Shown: positions 8,506 to 15,860 of the stretch, piece by piece
Position numbering within the stretch: the first letter of the stretch is position 1
How the letters are laid out: every line of letters begins with the position of its first letter
Assembly (NCBI RefSeq): GCF_000020365.1
Contig: NC_012108.1
Span: 4,968,001-5,032,000 of the forward strand
DNA length: 64,000 bases
Origin: Desulforapulum autotrophicum HRM2
GTDB lineage: Bacteria; Desulfobacterota; Desulfobacteria; Desulfobacterales; Desulfobacteraceae
Reading direction: 5' to 3'
Program-made: the position numbers and the translations under genes
The notes under the pieces: model-generated
Told to the model about the DNA's origin: nothing
Databases searched by the model: none
What the model saw: only the letters and a program-made list of their open reading frames with translations

Positions 8506-9159
8506 TCAGTCCACAAATTCCAGAAGTTCCGTTGGCCAACCAATGACTTTAACTGCACCAGCTTCCAGCAACTCCTTCTTTGAACGAAATCCCCACATCG
8601 CGCCAACTGGGAGCATGTTGGCGCCAATAGCCGTTATCATATCAACATCACTGTCACCAAGATAGAGAAACTCTTGTGATGGAATATCCAAACGCCGGGC
8701 TATCTCTCGTGGTCCCGTGGGATCAGGCTTAATGGGAAATCCATCTCTCTGGCCAAGTATCACTGCAAATTTCCAGTTGGAAAGAAACTCCCGAACGCAG
8801 AGCTCAGCGAAATGTTGAGGTTTGTTTGTAAGCACAGCCATCTTAGTATGTTTTGCAGTAAGGGCATCTAACAATTCTGATACCCCTTTGTACGGCTTGG
8901 TCTTCTTGTTCCAGTTACAGTTGTACTCCCTTTTGAACGCCTCCAAACAATCTGCTGCCAGCGTATCATTACGCTTATCCAGTGGCAGTGCGCGTGACAC
9001 AAGCATGGCTATTCCACTACCGACGAAATAGCGAAATGCTTCTGTCGGGTGTGTTGGAAACCCTCTATCATGCAAAACACGATTCATTGAATCTGCAAGG
9101 TCTTCTATGGTATCAAGCAACGTCCCGTCTAAGTCGAAAATAACAGCCTTATATTTCAC
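8506..9159 (-). CDS. HAD-superfamily hydrolase, phosphoglycolate phosphatase-like
   Basis: The 217-aa protein has the HAD motifs in order: DLDGTLLDT (nucleophile Asp, residues about 9-17), VLTNKP (motif II Thr), the Lys of motif III near residue 146, and LGDSDVDM (motif IV acidic pair). The cap between motifs I and II is helical (type C1), as in phosphoglycolate and pyrophosphate phosphatases. A GTG start is chosen because GAGGGA lies just upstream and the first motif sits at the usual distance. The gene is flanked by attC-like palindromes on both sides, which suggests that it is a cassette gene. Substrate unknown. Confidence 0.85.
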   Translation of the reverse strand: MKYKAVIFDLDGTLLDTIEDLADSMNRVLHDRGFPTHPTEAFRYFVGSGIAMLVSRALPLDKRNDTLAADCLEAFKREYNCNWNKKTKPYKGVSELLDALTAKHTKMAVLTNKPQHFAELCVREFLSNWKFAVILGQRDGFPIKPDPTGPREIARRLDIPSQEFLYLGDSDVDMITAIGANMLPVGAMWGFRSKKELLEAGAVKVIGWPTELLEFVD

Positions 9160-9187
9160 GTAATTTCCCTCGTGTTTTTAGTGGGTT

Positions 9188-9236
9188 GTCCAACACGAAA
9201 ATCACCGGTGAAATCCGGTGCATTTTTAAGTTGTAA
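9188..9236 (-). repeat. Short attC-like site, type A
   Basis: On the minus strand it runs from TTACAAC through a CACCGG/CCGGTG hairpin to GTTGGAC (GTTRRRY consensus). Its core (ACGAAAATCACCGG...CCGGTGCATTTTT) is nearly identical to 30513-30560. It separates the HAD gene from the toxin-antitoxin pair. Confidence 0.55.
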
Positions 9237-9263
9237 AATCGAACATCTGGTACGATATGAATA

Positions 9264-9797
9264 TTATTGTTGAAATAATTGCCCTACAATTTTCATTGGC
9301 ATGAACATTCGTACCTTACTATTTTGGCAGCACAATACTTCAAAACCGTATTTTGAATAAAAATTCTCAGCAGCTTCATTTATGCAATCGACGATAATTG
9401 CATAGGCTCTCATGTGAGAATTTATTTCCCATAAATATTCAAGTGCTTTTATTAGGGTGATTTTCCCCAAACCTTGACCATGATATTCTGAATGAACAGC
9501 TAACTGAGCAAGTAAAAATACTGGCACAGGATAACGTGGCAACTTTTTCATAAGTTTTTTTGGTAAAGTTCCTCTGCTAATAGAACTAGGTGCAATTGTA
9601 TAAAAGGTACAAATGGGGTATTTACCGTTAGGAAGTGGAACGGAGGCGGGCAATAGCATTGTTCTGCTTATGCCTGCGATCATATGCTTTGCAGCCTTAG
9701 TTCGGATGAATTCATTTAATTCAACTTCACCGCAATCAAATGAAGCCCGATCGTGGATAGCCTTGTCAAGCTCTATGAATTCTTTAGCCCAACTCAT
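9264..9797 (-). CDS. GNAT acetyltransferase toxin, TacT-like
   Basis: The 177-aa GNAT protein has the acetyl-CoA loop SEYHGQGLGKITL near residue 95 and the C-terminal AAENFYSKYGFEV motif with the conserved Tyr. TacT/AtaT toxins acetylate the amino group of aminoacyl-tRNA and block translation. The ATG overlaps the end of the DUF1778 antitoxin gene by 4 nt, the classic TacAT layout. The length fits the family. Confidence is high for the family and moderate for the exact target. Confidence 0.88.
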   Translation of the reverse strand: MSWAKEFIELDKAIHDRASFDCGEVELNEFIRTKAAKHMIAGISRTMLLPASVPLPNGKYPICTFYTIAPSSISRGTLPKKLMKKLPRYPVPVFLLAQLAVHSEYHGQGLGKITLIKALEYLWEINSHMRAYAIIVDCINEAAENFYSKYGFEVLCCQNSKVRMFMPMKIVGQLFQQ

Positions 9798-10063
9798 TTG
9801 ATCCCTTGCTTTTTGGCAAAAGATTTCGCATCCAGCAGAGCTTTATTTGGTTTTTGAGTTTTTTCACAAGCACTAATAAAAAGATCAAAAATATCATTTT
9901 CAACGATGATACTTTCATGTTGAGCAATCACCTGGGTTGCGTTTTCATCAATTAGTTTGACAATATATTCAGTAAGACTTTTTAATCCAAGCAAGGCCGA
10001 CGCTTTTTCAGCTTTTGCTTTAATCTCTTGATCTAATCTCATGTCAAGGCGAGTGGTAGCCAT
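9794..10063 (-). CDS. DUF1778 antitoxin, TacA-like
   Basis: The 89-aa protein opens with a ribbon-helix-helix DNA-binding domain (TTRLDMRLDQEIKAKAEKAS, then LTEYIVKLIDENA). The C-terminal tail (DIFDLFISACEKTQKPNKAL) matches the region that wraps the GNAT toxin. RHH antitoxins repress their own promoter as a complex with the toxin. Two 19-bp palindromes and a good sigma-70 promoter lie directly upstream, which fits autoregulation. It overlaps the toxin gene by 4 nt. Confidence 0.9.
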   Translation of the reverse strand: MATTRLDMRLDQEIKAKAEKASALLGLKSLTEYIVKLIDENATQVIAQHESIIVENDIFDLFISACEKTQKPNKALLDAKSFAKKQGIK

Positions 10064-10084
10064 TGTTGTCCTCCTCTTTGTTTC

Positions 10085-10161
10085 GTACGTAATTATTCCG
10101 TACTTTATTAAGAGTATAGTATTCTAAACGCCTTGTCAATAAGTACGGAATTGGTCCGTAC
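10085..10161 (-). promoter_or_regulatory. tacAT promoter flanked by two 19-bp operators
   Basis: Two near-identical palindromes, GTACGTAATTATTCCGTAC (10085-10103) and GTACGGAATTGGTCCGTAC (10143-10161), flank a minus-strand promoter: -35 TTGACA (10134-10139), 17-bp spacer, -10 TACTCT (10111-10116). The palindromes are probably bound by the RHH antitoxin. Confidence 0.75.
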
Positions 10162-10192
10162 AAAAACTGTGGTTTGCCAATATTAGATCATG

Positions 10193-10223
10193 TGTTAAGA
10201 TGCGAATACTCTAACGCCTACCC
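10193..10223 (+). repeat. Solo left end of the 4.6-kb transposon
   Basis: 31 bp starting TGTTAAGATGCGAATACTC are identical to the left end at 14014-14044, in the same orientation. No right end or cargo follows. It lies 25 bp inside the integrase-core IS. Confidence 0.8.
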
Positions 10224-10376
10224 TGTCCCTCCGAAAAATTAGGTAACAACTGTAATCATTGACAAAATTATTATCAAAGAATAAATATTCATTCTGATAT
10301 TTGAATTCATTTTCAGGGGAAATACATACACTGAATATCAAAATAAAGATGTTACTGAATGGAAAAATCATAGATT

Positions 10377-10695
10377 TTGCTGAATTTGTTGTTTTCAATC
10401 CTGATTTCGCTTTTTAAAAATCACTCTGCCCTCGCTATGGAAAATATTGCGCTACGCCATCAGTTATCCATATACCATCATTCCAATAAACGACCCAAAA
10501 TTCGATTGCGAGATCGATTATTTTGGATTTTATTATCACGATATTGGAAAAACTGGAAAGATGCCGTTATAATTGTAAAACCTGAAACCGTAATCGGCTG
10601 GCATCGTAAAGGGTTCAAGTTTTTCTGGACCTGGAAATCTCGAAAAAGAGGACCCGGAAGACCTAAAATATCAATTGAAATCAGAAACCTTATTA
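10377..10695 (+). pseudogene. Integrase-core transposase, N-terminal piece
   Basis: The first 106 codons, from a TTG start, include the HTH-like region (ENIALRHQLSIY, VKPETVIGWHRKGF). The frame breaks at 10695, where the IS1634-like element begins. The target TTATTA is duplicated at 12554-12559. The paralogue at 32531 aligns throughout. Confidence 0.85.
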
Positions 10696-12553
10696 CTTGG
10701 GTTTCGCTCATTTTTGTACGCCTAATTTTTTTTTCCGACCACGAAGGAAAGGTCATAGGTTTTTTCTGGCAAATCCAGAAGCGTTAAGATTCTTTTCTGT
10801 AAAGCCGTCAATTCTTCAACCACGACACCGGAAATTTTTTCTCCCTTTTCTTCGATCAAAAGGTGAAGGCTGTCAAATTGTGAAAGCAATCGTTCTGCAG
10901 TGGGGCGTTTTGTCTTCATTTTTGGATTTCCGGGAACAAGCCCTGCAATAGGTTCATCTGCTTTGGATAACTCCCTGCGGACGACAAATTCCATCAGGGT
11001 CAATGCCTGAAGGGCAATGGTCAACATTACCATCAAGCCTTTGATTCTTTTCTGCAGACGTAAAAATAAAGGCAGTACAGGGATATGCCCTTTTTTTAGT
11101 CGATGGAAACCCCGTTCTACAAGCCACTCATCCCTGTAGTATTGTGTGCTTTGGTTAAGCGTCATACTGTTTTCGTCAACATTGGTTGCAAAGATCCGCC
11201 AACCAGCCAACGCTTTGAATTCTTCAATCGCCTCTTCATTTCGATTTACCATTAAGTCCAAATTCAGGACTTCCACCATTTTGAAAGGGGTGTTTGGCCC
11301 TGGGCGTCCTCTACCAATATATTTTTTCTGCAAGGTTACGGAGTCGTTGATTTCAAGATGAAAATAGGCCTCAACGTTACATGCCTGCAATATCTTTTCG
11401 GCTTTGAGCTTAAAAGAATCTACGGAGTCGTTGGTCTTTGCCTTAAGTTTAGCCAATTTGCTTTCGGCTTTGTCCAAACGATCTTGAAACGATTTTTTCC
11501 GACGCTGCGCATGGCTATTACTCAGGCTAACCATCCATCTTTCCTGCCATCGATGAACTGTTCCGCTTTCGAGCTGTTTTTCCATTTGCTGATTCACGAC
11601 AAATCCCTTGCCTACCACCCGTTCGTTTTGGTCTTCATCTTTTGGGAGCAACACAATCTCTTGAAAGGCTTGCCCAGGGTTCAAAACCAACTCTTTGATA
11701 AGACGGGGAATCTCACCGGTCATTGGTAATGGAAAAAGGTAATATCCTTTTTCATGATCTATTGCAGCACGGGTTTCAAGGGCGGCTGCCTTGCAATCTG
11801 CAATATACAAAAAATCAGGGTTGCCGATGGTTTTCACCATACGCTGCCAGGCTGGGAAATAGCAGGGGTCATCAGCACGGTTCCCCGGAAGAGTTTCGCT
11901 TAAAATGGGAACCCCAGACGGGTCCAATGTTGCAAGGCCTTGTTTGAATTGAAGAAGATCTGGCCGATGATCTTTGCTGTGACCAAATTCCAAGATACCG
12001 TTCTTTCTGCTCTCTGGGTCATGGTACACATTGAAAGCCGTGGTGTCATAGCGAACAATTTTTGTCGGTAACTGGTAAGCACAGATAATGCCTTGCCCCA
12101 TCTGAATCTGAAACTCTGATATGTATTCGTCGTTTTCTCCAAACACCTGTGCAAGTTTCCCCAGGCGGTCGTCTGTGGCATCTTTTTCACCCACGTTCCA
12201 GCCTGTCACACGTTCTATAACTGTTTTATGTTGATTTGCCCAGGATTCCACCCCGTAAAAATGATGGGTCAAGGAATGCAACACATAGGTTACGAACAAA
12301 ACCGTCAACTGACCATAGCTGAGACCGATCCAGTTACCATGAGCAATAAAAATACTGTCAATTGTTTTTTGAACGTTCATCTTTTCAAGGGTTGCGATGA
12401 TAAGCGGTATCGTATCGATTCTCTCAATTTTTGGGGCCATCATAAACCTCCAGGTAATGGGTTTTATGATGACCATGACACGGCTGGCCTTAATTGTCCA
12501 GTGCAAAGAGCCTCGTTAATTCAAATACCTCTAAAAAATAAGCGAAAGGTCAG
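10696..12553 (-). mobile_element. IS1634/IS4-like insertion sequence with 6-bp TSD
   Basis: The 1858-bp element has imperfect ends CTTGGGTTTCGCTCATTTTT and CTGACCTTTCGCTTATTTTT. Direct repeats TTATTA flank it (10690-10695 and 12554-12559). Removing it restores the reading frame of the host transposase gene (NLI-KTMANENP). Confidence 0.9.
10722..12440 (-). CDS. IS1634-like DDE transposase (DUF4277 N-terminus)
   Basis: An N-terminal DUF4277-type domain (MAPKIERIDTIPLIIATLEK) precedes a DDE core: DTTAFNVY for the first Asp, then DFLYIADCKAAA, with the YRDEWLVERGFHRLKKG block carrying the Glu near residue 480. The ATG at 12440 is preferred over an upstream ATG (12506) because GGAGG lies 6 nt before it. 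The product is about 572 aa, typical of the family. It is the only gene of the element and appears intact. Confidence 0.88.
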   Translation of the reverse strand: MAPKIERIDTIPLIIATLEKMNVQKTIDSIFIAHGNWIGLSYGQLTVLFVTYVLHSLTHHFYGVESWANQHKTVIERVTGWNVGEKDATDDRLGKLAQVFGENDEYISEFQIQMGQGIICAYQLPTKIVRYDTTAFNVYHDPESRKNGILEFGHSKDHRPDLLQFKQGLATLDPSGVPILSETLPGNRADDPCYFPAWQRMVKTIGNPDFLYIADCKAAALETRAAIDHEKGYYLFPLPMTGEIPRLIKELVLNPGQAFQEIVLLPKDEDQNERVVGKGFVVNQQMEKQLESGTVHRWQERWMVSLSNSHAQRRKKSFQDRLDKAESKLAKLKAKTNDSVDSFKLKAEKILQACNVEAYFHLEINDSVTLQKKYIGRGRPGPNTPFKMVEVLNLDLMVNRNEEAIEEFKALAGWRIFATNVDENSMTLNQSTQYYRDEWLVERGFHRLKKGHIPVLPLFLRLQKRIKGLMVMLTIALQALTLMEFVVRRELSKADEPIAGLVPGNPKMKTKRPTAERLLSQFDSLHLLIEEKGEKISGVVVEELTALQKRILTLLDLPEKTYDLSFVVGKKN

Positions 12554-12559
12554 TTATTA

Positions 12560-13099
12560 AGACAATGGCCAACGAAAACCCAACATGGGGAGCCCCGCGC
12601 ATCCATGGAGAGTTGTTGACGCTGGGTATCAAAATTGATGAAACAACGGTCTCAAATTATTTGAAACGATTCAGGACAGGAAAGCCTCCCTCCCAAACAT
12701 GGCGAACATTTTTAGAAAACCATATGCACAATACAGTTGCGATAGATTTCTTCACCGTACCTACTGCAACATTCCGGGTATTATATGTTTTCATTGTTCT
12801 GTTGCATGAGAATCGTAAAATTGTTCATTTCAATGTGACTGAGAATCCAAGTGCCGAATGGACAGCACAGCAGATCGTTGAAGCATGTCCATGGGATTCA
12901 GAACCGAAATATTTATTAAGATACCGTGACGGAATTTATGGCAAGGTTTTTCAAAATCGAGTTCGAGGTATGGGAATAACAGAAGTAAAAACCACAGCAC
13001 AAAGTCCATGGCAAAATCCATATTGCGAGCGACTGATCGGGAGTATCAAGAATGATTGTCTTAACCATCTTGTTGTTTTGAATGAAGATCATTTGAGGC
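12560..13099 (+). pseudogene. Integrase-core transposase, middle piece
   Basis: It carries the rve catalytic domain: AIDFFTVPT (first Asp), the second region near EPKYLLRYRDGIYG, and SPWQNPYCERLIGSIKNDCL (Glu). It follows the IS1634-like element in frame and is broken again at 13099 by the IS21-like element (TSD GAGGC). Confidence 0.85.
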
Positions 13100-13287
13100 T
13101 GTGAGGGGCGACCTGAAAGTGCCATATTCTTCCTGGTTTGAAGATGTACCCTTCTTCTTTTTATTTTCTTCCTGATTTCAATTTTTTTAAACAGATTTTC
13201 TTCATCTTCTTCCCGTTTCACTGACAATCTTTTTCAGGCATAACCATATCTACATCTTGGACGATGATATGTGGAGGCTGGTTGTGA

Positions 13288-13800
13288 ATGAAAAAGAATG
13301 AACAGCGAAAGTGCCAGAATTGCAATGAATTGTTTCCCCCCGATCCCAGGAATATCAACAAGCAAGAATATTGCCGAAAGCCTGAATGTCGAAAGGCCAG
13401 CAAGGCGGCCAGTCAGAAAAAATGGTTAACCAAGCTTGAGAACCAGGGATATTTTTCTGGTCCGGATAATGTTGAGCGGGTTCAAAAATGGCGTAAAAAG
13501 AACCCGGGGTATAGTCGACGCAAAAAACCTTCGATTGCGTTACAAGATCACTTACCTTTACAACCTGCTGAAAACAAAGAGGATATTTCCATACAGTCAT
13601 CTTATGCGTTACAAGATCACTTAACCGTACAACCAGCTGTAATAATTGGTTTAATATCCAGTTTTATCGGTTCAACGTTACAAGATGACATAGCCAGGAC
13701 CCTCCTTCGTATGGAACAATTCGGGCAGGAAGTTTTATTGTTCCTACCCCAAAACAAAGGAGATAAGCATGATTGTAAAAGAACCGGTTCTGAAAAATAG
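13288..13800 (+). CDS. IS21-associated zinc-ribbon protein with 23-residue repeats
   Basis: The 170-aa protein starts with a CxxC...C...C cluster (CQNCNELFPPD, EYCRKPECRKASKAASQKKW), probably a zinc site. The second half has a 23-residue repeat beginning ALQDHL, ALQDHL and LQDDI (coding positions about 13537, 13606 and 13675), exactly 69 bp apart. The stop overlaps the next gene (start 13769). Its role is not known to me; similar accessory genes precede istAB in some IS21 relatives. A related zinc-ribbon gene lies in the inner transposon at 14209. Confidence 0.7.
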   Translation: MKKNEQRKCQNCNELFPPDPRNINKQEYCRKPECRKASKAASQKKWLTKLENQGYFSGPDNVERVQKWRKKNPGYSRRKKPSIALQDHLPLQPAENKEDISIQSSYALQDHLTVQPAVIIGLISSFIGSTLQDDIARTLLRMEQFGQEVLLFLPQNKGDKHDCKRTGSEK

Positions 13801-14013
13801 AATTCGTAAAATTCCCAAAAGCTTCAGCTGGATCGATCACCGGTTGGTCCGGCAGCGGTACATTGAGTCATGCAGCCATGAACAATCGGCCTTGTATCTG
13901 TTCTTAGTCTGTGTTGCGGATGCCCGGGGGCTGAGTTACTACGCGGATAAATCAATCATGAAGCAGCTGAACATGGATATGAATACCCTGCGGCAGGCCC
14001 GGTCCGGTTTGAT
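13769..14013 (+). pseudogene. IS21-associated helix-turn-helix protein, N-terminal piece
   Basis: It starts at the ATG after AAAGGAGATAAGC and encodes FSWIDHRLVRQRYIE, ALYLFLVCVADARGLSYY and a helix-turn-helix (NMDMNTLRQARSGLI). The frame is cut at 14013 by the 4.6-kb transposon and resumes at 18608. The rejoined gene is 381 nt (126 aa). Confidence 0.85.
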
Positions 14014-14017
14014 TGTT

Positions 14018-14073
14018 AAGATGCGAATACTCTAACGCCTACCCCCCAAATCGTTCGCAAAATACTATAACGC
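14018..14073 (+). repeat. Left-end transposase-binding repeats L1 and L2
   Basis: L1 is GATGCGAATACTCTAACGC (14020-14038) and L2 is TCGCAAAATACTATAACGC (14055-14073). They match, inverted, the two right-end copies. Confidence 0.75.
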
Positions 14074-14208
14074 TATGATTAGGGCAGCCCGCCGCAAATA
14101 CCCCGCCAAATAGAAAATAAATCATACCCCGCTTACCCCGCCGCTTTTACGACAAAATCAATTTTTAGGACTATATTTTCATCCAGATTTAAATTTGGAG
14201 AAAATATA

Positions 14209-14607
14209 ATGGCAAAAAGTTCAAGTGGAAAACGCCCCTGCTGTATTTGCCGCAAATGGTTTAAGCCGGATGTCCGCCAAAAAGGACGACAGACGACATG
14301 CGGAAGGTCTGCCTGCAAAACTGAACAGCACCGAAGAAACTGTCAAAAATGGAACAAAAAAAACGGTGAATATTTTAAAAATAACTATCTGGGTAAAAAA
14401 TTAGAAAAGATTGAGGAAGAATCTTCTAAGGAATTTAAATCCAGCATACCTCCCCATGAACACCCCCCGCCCAACTGCCTGGCAAAGCCCGTATTGCCAT
14501 ATGAAATTTTAGAAAACGAGTATGGAACAAGAAATATGATCGTCATCCAATATGTAGCTTGGCAAATACTGAATCAGTCATACGATTCAAAAACTGCGTT
14601 CAGATAG
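14209..14607 (+). CDS. Transposon-encoded zinc-ribbon protein
   Basis: The 132-aa protein has an N-terminal cysteine cluster (CCICRKWFKPD, TTCGRSACKTEQHRRNC) like that of the IS21-associated protein at 13288, so the two elements share an accessory gene type. The C-terminal part (MIVIQYVAWQIL) lacks the in-frame LQD repeats of its relative. Just downstream is a run of eight G and then a noncoding block with the same 69-nt period. The 3' end of the gene may have decayed. Function unknown. Confidence 0.65.
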   Translation: MAKSSSGKRPCCICRKWFKPDVRQKGRQTTCGRSACKTEQHRRNCQKWNKKNGEYFKNNYLGKKLEKIEEESSKEFKSSIPPHEHPPPNCLAKPVLPYEILENEYGTRNMIVIQYVAWQILNQSYDSKTAFR

Positions 14608-14630
14608 GGGGGGGTGTTTATGGATAAAAA

Positions 14631-14870
14631 CCTCGACTAATAGAATCGGAGTTTCAAGACGCATCATAGGCTTAACCAACTGTAATTCATTGATATCCCA
14701 ACAAAGTAATCGACTTAGGGTTTTAAGACACATCATTAACCTAAACCTCTGAAAACAAAGGAGATACGAACGGACTAATACCTAAAGGCGTTTAAGACAC
14801 AACAGACAAGGATGGGGCTATTATAGTAGTTTAAAAATAGGATTTTTTACACCTTGCCTTGAGTTTAAGG
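14631..14870 (+). repeat. 69-nt periodic degenerate repeat block
   Basis: Three copies of a core (GTTT-C/T-AAGAC-A/G-CA) have AAGAC at exactly 14656, 14725 and 14794. Upstream columns also match (CTAAT...GG-GTTT). A weak fourth copy (GTTTAAGGCAAAG) is at 14863. The period equals that of the LQD repeats in the gene at 13288. In the equivalent frame, copies 2 and 3 have TAA where the coding version has CAA. The block is either a decayed coding repeat or a noncoding array. Confidence 0.65.
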
Positions 14871-14907
14871 CAAAGTTCCTTGATAACCCCGACAAATGTG
14901 AGGACCC

Positions 14908-15279
14908 ATGCCAAAAAAATTTTCATCCCAAGAGTTGTTTGAATTAAGAAATTTTATCCCTGTGGAAATGTTGATAAGGGAGCAACTGGAAATGCCATCA
15001 AAAATCAGTGAAGGCTTTTTCCGTTTTCTGTGCCCGATCTGTAATGAATTCCAGACAGCCATAAACCCAGCCACCAACCTGGCCCGGTGCTTTCGATGTG
15101 AAAGAAACTTCAACACCATCGATCTTGTGATGACTGTTCAGAGAATCGGGTTTAAAGAGAGCGTTCTGTTCTTAAAACGCCTGATGGTCAAAGTTCCGAA
15201 TCAGAACAAAGATGCCAGACAGGGGTTGCAAAATTTTATCGGAGGCATCGGCCAGACCATGCCGGGAGGATTAGGATAA
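14908..15279 (+). CDS. CHC2-type zinc-finger protein
   Basis: The 123-aa protein has a primase-like zinc ribbon: CPICNEFQTAINPATNLARCFRCERNF, spaced as in the DnaG CHC2 finger (CPxC...CFxC), followed by the helix IDLVMTVQRIGFKESVLFL. There is no TOPRIM or RNA polymerase domain, so it is a stand-alone finger. It may bind transposon ends or replication intermediates. The stop overlaps the start of the next gene by 1 nt (TAATG), so it is in the transposition operon. Function inferred only from family and position. Confidence 0.7.
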   Translation: MPKKFSSQELFELRNFIPVEMLIREQLEMPSKISEGFFRFLCPICNEFQTAINPATNLARCFRCERNFNTIDLVMTVQRIGFKESVLFLKRLMVKVPNQNKDARQGLQNFIGGIGQTMPGGLG

Positions 15280-15860
15280 TGGAACAGGATCGGTTGACCC
15301 GTCTGGAGAATCTTATTGCCCGTAATCAGAGTCATTTCCATGAAATAGGCAAAGCTCTGAAAGAGATAAAAGATACCCGGCTGTATAAACTCAATCTTTT
15401 CAGTAGTTTTGAAACTTATGCCAGAGTGCGCTGGGATATGGGCAGAGCCCAAGCTTATCGCCTGATAGAATCCTATAAGGTTATCAACAATCTGTCTCCA
15501 ATTGGAGACATTCTTCCCAACAATGAATCCCAGGTGCGCCCCCTGGCCCCATTGGATCCCATCGAACAGCGTAAAATATGGAAGGCATTTTTAAAAACCG
15601 CCATGGAGATAACCGCACCAAACATCAAACAGTTCATTGATTCCGCAAAAGAAAACGACACCGGCAGTAAAGACGAACCTGTGGATTTAACCGATCAGGT
15701 CAGCAAAGCCTATATGGATGCTGTCCAGGCAATGCTTGACCAGGTTCGACTGGCCCAACAGGATCACTGGCAAAAGACATCTCGCCAGGCTGGGCTATTG
15801 TGGAACCGGGTCATTCGGGAAAAAATATTGACAAGGGAGAACGGCAATGGACACGGATAA
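15279..15860 (+). CDS. Transposon-encoded HTH-like protein
   Basis: The 193-aa protein starts LTRLENLIARNQSHFHEIGK and has a segment YARVRWDMGRAQAYRLIES that reads as a helix-turn-helix like that of phage and plasmid DNA-binding proteins. The C-terminal half is mostly helical and polar. It could be the target-selection or end-binding partner of the transposase, in the position TniQ/TnsD has in related transposons, but no TniQ motif is seen. It overlaps the transposase gene by 14 nt. Confidence 0.55.
   Translation: MEQDRLTRLENLIARNQSHFHEIGKALKEIKDTRLYKLNLFSSFETYARVRWDMGRAQAYRLIESYKVINNLSPIGDILPNNESQVRPLAPLDPIEQRKIWKAFLKTAMEITAPNIKQFIDSAKENDTGSKDEPVDLTDQVSKAYMDAVQAMLDQVRLAQQDHWQKTSRQAGLLWNRVIREKILTRENGNGHG

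Noticed and set aside
14631-14870. CRISPR array
   Set aside because: The 69-nt spacing with about 34-nt similar stretches resembles repeat-spacer units, but the repeats are degenerate, only three or four exist, no cas gene is present, and the same period occurs as coding repeats in the neighbouring related gene.
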